A program made the translations under genes and the position numbers. A stretch of DNA of 64,000 bases from positions 62,001-126,000 of the forward strand of contig NZ_LMEW01000003.1 in assembly GCF_001426525.1 (NCBI RefSeq). The letters are read 5' to 3'. The notes beneath the pieces are model-generated. The model had not been told where the DNA came from. It searched no databases and was given only the letters and a program-made list of their open reading frames with translations. Shown here piece by piece: positions 59,586-64,000 of this stretch; positions within the stretch are counted from its first letter, which is position 1, and each line of letters opens with the position of its first letter. This DNA comes from Massilia sp. Root133 (GTDB taxonomy: Bacteria > Pseudomonadota > Gammaproteobacteria > Burkholderiales > Burkholderiaceae_D).

Positions 59586-59855
59586 ATGAAGACCGATATC
59601 CATCCGGATTACCGCGAAGTCGTGTTCCACGACCTGTCCTGCGATTTCAAATTCATCACCCGCTCGACCATCTCGACCCGCGAAACCATCAATTTCGAAG
59701 GTAAAGACTACCCGCTGGTCAAGATCGAGGTGTCCGCTGAATCGCACCCGTTCTTTACCGGCAAGCACAAGATCGTCGACACCGCTGGCCGCGTTGAAAA
59801 ATTCCGCCAGAAGTTCGGCTCGGTCGGTTCGAAGACCAGCGTCGCCAACGGCTAA
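59586..59855 (+). CDS. rpmE2: 50S ribosomal protein L31 type B
   Basis: An 89-residue type B (zinc-free) L31. The start is [28 protein letters not shown], and the middle shows [37 protein letters not shown]. The zinc CxxC pairs of type A L31 are missing, leaving a single Cys, as expected of type B. In many bacteria type B L31 replaces the zinc form under zinc starvation and is Zur-regulated; no Zur box was recognised, and in many beta-proteobacteria it is the only L31. The ATG at 59586 follows AAGGCAAAACC. It has its own promoter and terminator. Confidence 0.96.
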   Translation: MKTDIHPDYREVVFHDLSCDFKFITRSTISTRETINFEGKDYPLVKIEVSAESHPFFTGKHKIVDTAGRVEKFRQKFGSVGSKTSVANG

Positions 59856-59898
59856 GTCCCCGACGAGCGAACATCCGGGAAGCCTCCTGGCCTCCCCA

Positions 59899-59927
59899 AA
59901 GGAAGCCCAGGGGCTTCCTTTTTTTTC
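59899..59927 (+). terminator. Rho-independent terminator after rpmE2
   Basis: AAAGGAAGCC-cagg-GGCTTCCTTT followed by TTTTT is a 10-bp stem with a 4-base loop and a long T-run, 43 bp after the L31 stop. Confidence 0.92.
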
Positions 59928-60036
59928 GTCGTCGCCCACCCGCGTTACGCCTCGTAGCAATACCACCCGCGACGCTTTGCCACGGTCCCCTTATACTACG
60001 CGACATTAATTTATTGCATTACTTCGCGCGCTATCG

Positions 60037-61797
60037 ATGAAACCCGTCCGCCTACCCGCCGCCGCCACCCTCGCGCTGCCACGCTGGGCTTTGTACGCAC
60101 TCGGCCTGTTGTACATCCTGCCGGGCCTGATCGGGCGTGACCCGTGGAAGGATGACGCCGCCAGCTTCGGCATCATGTGGACGATGGCGCACGGCGGCAT
60201 CCAGGATTGGCTGATGCCGCACATCGCCGGCCTGCCCGCGCCCGAGGAAGGGCCGCTGGCGTTCTGGCTCGGCGCACTGTGCATCAAACTGTTCGGCTGG
60301 CTCCTGGGCGACGTGCTCGGGGCGCGCATCTCGACCATCGGCATCTTCGTGCTGGGCACGGTATCGCTGTGGCACACGGCATTCCACCTCGGCCGGCGTT
60401 CGGAAGCCCAGCCGCTGCGCCTGGCCTTCGGCGGCCAGCCCGAGCCGGACGATTATGGCCGCACGCTGGCCGACACGGCCGTCCTGATCTACCTTGGCTG
60501 CCTGGGCCTGCTGCTGCACAGCCACGAGACGCTGGCCGTCACCCTGCAGGGTGCGCTGCTGTCCTGGTTCCTGTTCCGCTCGGTGCGCTACATCGAGGAC
60601 AGCACGCCGCGCAACGCCGTGTACGTCGGCGTTGCGCTGGGCCTGCTCACCTTGACGCGCGGCTTCGCGCCGCCGCTGGCCCTGCTCGCCGCCCTCTACC
60701 TGTGCATCCGCTTCCTCAAGCTGCCGTCGGCCTCCCTGCTGCGCCATCTCGGCCAGGCCGCGGGCACCGCGCTGCTCATCACGCTCGTATGGGCCATCCC
60801 GGCCACGCTGGCGCATCCGTACGGCCTGTCGCCCGTCGGCGGCTGGCTGGCCTGGAATGCCGAGCAGCTGAGCGTGCCGGGCTGGCATGCGATCAAGGCG
60901 TTCTTCCGGGTCGGCATCTGGTATTTCTGGCCGGCGTGGCCATTCGCCGCTTGGGCCGCCTGGGCCTGGCGCCGCCAGCACGGGCTGCTGCACATCATCC
61001 TCCCGACCTTCTTCGTCGGCGTGCTGACGCTCGTGATCCTGTGCGACCCGATTCCCGAAAGCGGCGACCTGCTGAAGCTGTTGCCGCCGATGGCGCTGAT
61101 GGCCGCGTTCGGCCTGCCGACGATGAAGCGCGGCGCGATCAATGCGATCGACTGGTTCTCCGTGATGGTACTGACCCTGCTGGGCGGCCTCGTCTGGGTG
61201 TTCTGGATCGCCAAGCTGACGGGCTGGCCCGCGCAATTCGCCAAGAACGCCCTCAAGCTGGTCCCGGGCTTCAAGCCGGAATTCGGCATCGTCGCCTTCC
61301 TCGTCGCGGCCGCGACGACGGTCGGCTGGATCTTCCTCGTGCACTGGCGCCTGTCGCGCCAGCCTTCCGTGCTGTGGCGGGCCGTGGTGCTGTCGTCGGG
61401 CGGCCTGATCCTGCTGTGGGTGCTGCTGATGACGCTGTTCCTGCCGGACCTGAACTACGGCAAGAGCTACGCCAGCGTGGCCCAGCAGATCGCCGCGCGC
61501 CTGCCGGCCGGCGCCGACTGCATCGACACGAACGTCGGTGCGCCCCAGCGTGCGTCGTTCGCCTACTTCGGCCACTTGCCGTTCGCCCCCGTCGACGGCG
61601 GCGCGTGCAGCTACATGCTGCTGCAGGACAGCGTCGGCCAGAAGGGGCCTGCCCAGTCGGGCGCGATGCAGAACGGCGCGCTCGTGCGCGGCGGTGCGGC
61701 GCTGCCGTTCCACGGCCGCGACTGGACGCTGCTGTGGGAAGGCCGCCGCCCGTCCGACCGCGACGAACGCTTCCGCCTGTACCGGCGCGTGCGCTGA
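60037..61797 (+). CDS. ArnT-like GT-C glycosyltransferase
   Basis: A 586-residue polytopic membrane glycosyltransferase of the PMT/ArnT type. It has about 11-12 helices and a C-terminal soluble domain (about 490-586). The first periplasmic loop carries LIGRDPWKDDAASFGI (about 31-46), the DxxE/GRDPWK-like catalytic entry of ArnT relatives, and GPLAFWLGALCIKLFG. It would transfer a sugar from undecaprenyl phosphate to a lipid A or surface acceptor. There are no arn genes nearby, so the donor and acceptor are unknown. It is convergent with the PEP-CTERM gene. Confidence 0.85.
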   Translation: MKPVRLPAAATLALPRWALYALGLLYILPGLIGRDPWKDDAASFGIMWTMAHGGIQDWLMPHIAGLPAPEEGPLAFWLGALCIKLFGWLLGDVLGARISTIGIFVLGTVSLWHTAFHLGRRSEAQPLRLAFGGQPEPDDYGRTLADTAVLIYLGCLGLLLHSHETLAVTLQGALLSWFLFRSVRYIEDSTPRNAVYVGVALGLLTLTRGFAPPLALLAALYLCIRFLKLPSASLLRHLGQAAGTALLITLVWAIPATLAHPYGLSPVGGWLAWNAEQLSVPGWHAIKAFFRVGIWYFWPAWPFAAWAAWAWRRQHGLLHIILPTFFVGVLTLVILCDPIPESGDLLKLLPPMALMAAFGLPTMKRGAINAIDWFSVMVLTLLGGLVWVFWIAKLTGWPAQFAKNALKLVPGFKPEFGIVAFLVAAATTVGWIFLVHWRLSRQPSVLWRAVVLSSGGLILLWVLLMTLFLPDLNYGKSYASVAQQIAARLPAGADCIDTNVGAPQRASFAYFGHLPFAPVDGGACSYMLLQDSVGQKGPAQSGAMQNGALVRGGAALPFHGRDWTLLWEGRRPSDRDERFRLYRRVR

Positions 61798-61801
61798 GCG
61801 C

Positions 61802-62407
61802 TCAGCGGCGCCGTACGTCCGCGCGCACGCGCGCGGGCTGGCGCCGGCGCCATGCCAGCGTCGTCAACACGCCCAGGCCGGCCAGCAGCATGCCCCAGGT
61901 CTGCGGCTCCGGCACCGGCGAGATCGTCAGATCCGCCCCGAACGCCCCGCCCCCGACACCGCGCACCTCGCCATTCACCTGGACCGCGTAGGCGCCGCTC
62001 GTCAGCCCGAAGCCCGACAGCGCCCACGAATCCGGCGCATCGGCACCCGAACCCGTCAGATCGATGCCCGCGATGGCGGTCCCCAGCACGGCCTTCGTGA
62101 CCGGATCGTAGCGGTACAGGGAGAGGCCCGTGATCAGGAGGTCCTTCGTCTGCGGCGTGTTCAGGTAGGCCGACGTCAGCGAGGCGGCCGCGTCGAACGG
62201 CGTGCCGACGTCGAACGTGAAGACGTCGCTGAAGGTGCTGCCGGTGGTCGACTGTGCGAACGTGTCGCCGAAATGCGCGTTGAAGCCGCCCAGGCCATCG
62301 TCCGTCGTGACGACCGGGGCCGTGCGGTTGACTGTCGCCGCCCCCGCGCCTTGCGCCATCAGGGCCGCGCCCGCGACCATGGCCAGAACGAGAGATTTGA
62401 GTTTCAT
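61802..62407 (-). CDS. PEP-CTERM protein with FxDxF motif
   Basis: A 201-residue exported protein. It has a Sec signal peptide (about residues 1-23), a beta-rich body with the FSDVFTFDV stretch (about 60-68) of FxDxF-type PEP-CTERM proteins, and the C-terminal sorting signal PVPEPQTWGMLLAGLGVLTTLAWRRRQ. The latter combines PEP, a TM helix and an Arg cluster (about 163-190). PEP-CTERM proteins are cleaved by exosortase (EpsH/XrtA) and are linked to exopolysaccharide. No exosortase is visible in the window. It is convergent with the GT-C gene, and both stop codons sit in one 16-bp palindrome (61792-61807). Confidence 0.9.
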   Translation of the reverse strand: MKLKSLVLAMVAGAALMAQGAGAATVNRTAPVVTTDDGLGGFNAHFGDTFAQSTTGSTFSDVFTFDVGTPFDAAASLTSAYLNTPQTKDLLITGLSLYRYDPVTKAVLGTAIAGIDLTGSGADAPDSWALSGFGLTSGAYAVQVNGEVRGVGGGAFGADLTISPVPEPQTWGMLLAGLGVLTTLAWRRRQPARVRADVRRR

Positions 62408-62692
62408 GATAGTTCCGTTGAGAGATTAATCGGACTCGCTATCCAGGAGCAGGTGTCTTTACACCGATCCGTCGGAACAGCTTAAGTTCCGAAAGCCTGA
62501 CTAACCGTTAGATCTCGCACAAATTTCTATCATTTCTGAATAGAAAAGAATTTTCCGACCAGGAACCTTTCATTCCAAAACAATTCTTCTCGGAAAAAGC
62601 GAATTTGAGAAAGGTCAATCCGCCCTGGGGGCGCTTGATCAAAATGGAATTTGTAGCTGGTCCCAGCCGTCGTTCAACGTAAGGAGTGCGAC
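62408..62692. other. 285-bp AT-rich intergenic region between divergent genes
   Basis: This region separates the PEP-CTERM gene (leftward) from a small membrane-protein gene (rightward) and is among the most AT-rich parts of the window (62520-62600). It contains a short dyad TTCTAT-N9-ATAGAA (62525-62545) and must contain two promoters. No clear sigma-70 or sigma-54 pair was identified. No gene seen. Confidence 0.45.
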
Positions 62693-63166
62693 ATGAAAAG
62701 CGTGACGTTTTCCGAAATCGAGCGCGTCCGGAAGGAAGCGCACCGCCCCACCTCCCCCGCTCCCGCGCAACGTCGGATACTTCTCTTGCTGAGCATGGTG
62801 CTGGGCCTGGCTGCGCTGGCCTTCGCCTTCCACCTCGTCGATCCGACGGCGCCGCTCGGCTACATCGTCGTGCCGGTACTGCTGGGTGGCCTGCTGCCGG
62901 CGATCGCGCCCACGCTCCCCGGCCGCCTCGAGGTCACGACCCGCTTTTCGGCCTGCCACCTGGTCGGCACCTTGGACGATGCAATGGAACGTCTCGGCTA
63001 CGCGCCGGCCGAACGCGGCCCCGGCACCGTGCGCTACCGCATGCGCGCGGCACGCTGGCCTGCGGGGAAGAACGCCGACATCACGGTAACCGTGCGCGAC
63101 CACATGCTCGAAGTCGCCGGCCCCGTGCGCACGCTGCACGCGCTGCGCCAGCAACTCAGCTGCTGA
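62693..63166 (+). CDS. Small membrane protein of unknown function (157 aa)
   Basis: A 157-residue protein preceded by GTAAGGAGTGCGAC. Residues about 28-70 form two transmembrane helices (ILLLLSMVLGLAALAFAFHLV and LGYIVVPVLLGGLLPAIAPTL). Residues about 75-157 form a soluble alpha/beta domain (RLEVTTRFSACHLVGTLDDAMERLGY, ADITVTVRDHMLEVAGPVRTLHALRQQL). No known family was recognised. It is convergent with the APC permease gene. Confidence 0.7.
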   Translation: MKSVTFSEIERVRKEAHRPTSPAPAQRRILLLLSMVLGLAALAFAFHLVDPTAPLGYIVVPVLLGGLLPAIAPTLPGRLEVTTRFSACHLVGTLDDAMERLGYAPAERGPGTVRYRMRAARWPAGKNADITVTVRDHMLEVAGPVRTLHALRQQLSC

Positions 63167-63172
63167 CGAACC

Positions 63173-64000
63173 TCACACCTTCATCGGCAGGATCACCATC
63201 TGCAAGCCTTCCAGGTGCAGGCGGCGCTGCACCGCCAGCGACGCCTGGTTGTGCAGCAGCCGCGTAAACCAGTTGTCGGATGCGAAGATCAATTTACTGG
63301 TGAAGAAAATCGAGTTCGGATACTCGCGGTTGATCTGCTCGCACATGCGGGTCACCTCTTCCACCGCATCCGTGCCGAAGCCGATGTACGACGCCGACGC
63401 CATCCCGTGGCTCTGGCAGAAATCGACGAAGTATTCCAGTGTCCGCGCCGCATCCTTCCGCATCTTCTCGAGCGCGCCCTCGCCGCCGTAGGCATGGGCG
63501 TCGACCGTGCGCGCGTTCACGAACAGGAAATTCTTGAAGTGGCCGGGGAACATGCGCAGCACCCACAGCAGCGCATGCAGGCCGCCGCCGCGCGAGTTAC
63601 CGACGATGAAGACGGCCGTCTGCGCATCCGGTTCCGGATCGACGGCTTCCTTCACCGGGCCGAACGGCTGGTTGGCGAACACGCGGTCGACGGAACGGAT
63701 GGCGCGCTTGGTTTCGCGGTAGTGGTTGCGGATGAAGATGCACAGGCCCGCGATGGCCGCGATGATCAATGCCGTGGCCCAGCCGCCCTGCGTGAAGCGC
63801 TCGACGAGCAGCACGGCGAGGATGCCGGCGCAGATGATGAAACCCGTCAACGACAGCAGGAAGCGCCGGACCCAGCGCGCATCCTTGCGATGACGCCACC
63901 AATACAGGCACAGGCCGAACAGCGAGATCGCGAACGTGAGGAACACGGAGATCGAATACAGCACGACGAGCAGCGTGACCTGGCCGCGCGTCCAGAACAG
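63173..64000 (-). CDS. APC-family permease, C-terminal part (5' end outside window)
   Basis: The visible 275 residues are the C-terminal part of a membrane transporter. The frame stays open to the right edge (LFWTRGQVTLLV precedes the first visible valine), so the N-terminus lies beyond it. At least three transmembrane helices are seen (VVLYSISVFLTFAISLFGLCLYWW, FLLSLTGFIICAGILAVLLV, ALIIAAIAGLCIFI). A cytoplasmic domain of about 160 residues follows (DAQTAVFIVGNSRGGGLHALLWVLRMFPGHFKNFLFVNARTVDA and a final VILPMKV). This layout is of large APC/KUP-like permeases with a C-terminal cytosolic domain. Substrate unknown. Confidence 0.75.
   Translation of the reverse strand: MFWTRGQVTLLVVLYSISVFLTFAISLFGLCLYWWRHRKDARWVRRFLLSLTGFIICAGILAVLLVERFTQGGWATALIIAAIAGLCIFIRNHYRETKRAIRSVDRVFANQPFGPVKEAVDPEPDAQTAVFIVGNSRGGGLHALLWVLRMFPGHFKNFLFVNARTVDAHAYGGEGALEKMRKDAARTLEYFVDFCQSHGMASASYIGFGTDAVEEVTRMCEQINREYPNSIFFTSKLIFASDNWFTRLLHNQASLAVQRRLHLEGLQMVILPMKV

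Overview
The window is GC-rich, densely coded chromosomal DNA from a beta-proteobacterium of the Burkholderiales. Oxalobacteraceae of the Massilia / Duganella type fit best. Reasons: the trxA-rho pair followed by a type B L31 gene, the extra C-terminally extended IF-1, darP, a Ceo/Bpe-like RND operon with a lipase-like gene, a PEP-CTERM protein and an RTX/DUF4214 protein. This placement is inferred from gene content and style, not from a marker-gene comparison. No rRNA, tRNA, CRISPR array, phage or plasmid module was seen.

Layout. 1-4157: the phenylacetyl-CoA epoxidase genes paaABCDE (leftward, paaE cut by the edge) with the divergent repressor gene paaX. 4171-9001: a paired-hairpin repeat, a DUF2442 protein, an M14 carboxypeptidase, an NfsB-type nitroreductase, an RTX/DUF4214 protein and pmbA. 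9039-11114: the overlapping darP-mog-esterase-small protein operon. 11131-14519: a leftward operon for a secreted jelly-roll-like protein, a LytS-type kinase, a LytTR regulator and an S41 (nisin-resistance-like) protease. 14637-20272: a carboxymuconolactone-decarboxylase-like protein, a class III aminotransferase, a second paired-hairpin repeat, and the kamA-like / MFS / FAH operon. 20569-25980: a stand-alone Cache protein with a chemoreceptor, mpg, an HDOD protein, a TPR lipoprotein and infA. 26364-29860: a large periplasmic-sensor PAS-GGDEF-EAL protein with a secreted beta-trefoil lectin just downstream. 30458-38735: an RND efflux operon (small protein, alpha/beta hydrolase, adaptor, pump, outer membrane factor) with a divergent LysR gene.

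38779-41571 holds small housekeeping-type genes. 41559-50450 is a complete five-enzyme histidine utilisation operon (hutU-H-G-F-D-I) ending in a fused osmoprotectant-type ABC substrate-binding/permease gene. It is driven by a promoter whose -35/-10 spacer is filled by a perfect dyad that looks like the HutC operator. 50457-56152 has an amidohydrolase, a GST, a Tat-exported protein, a REP-associated transposase (RAYT) bracketed by inverted REP copies, and ada with a 2OG oxygenase. hutC itself lies at 56283, separated from the hut operon by this block. 57283-59927 is trxA, rho, a small membrane protein and rpmE2. The window ends with an ArnT-like glycosyltransferase, a PEP-CTERM protein, a small membrane protein and an edge-cut APC permease.

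Most of the window is ordinary catabolism, efflux and housekeeping. The points most worth a second look are: a perfect 31-bp palindrome inserted in frame between the two domains of the hut-linked ABC protein; the promoter-embedded hut operator; the efflux-operon hydrolase whose catalytic serine position is glutamate; the degenerate-GGDEF/intact-EAL sensor next to a lectin; the kamA-like operon; and the RAYT/REP unit.
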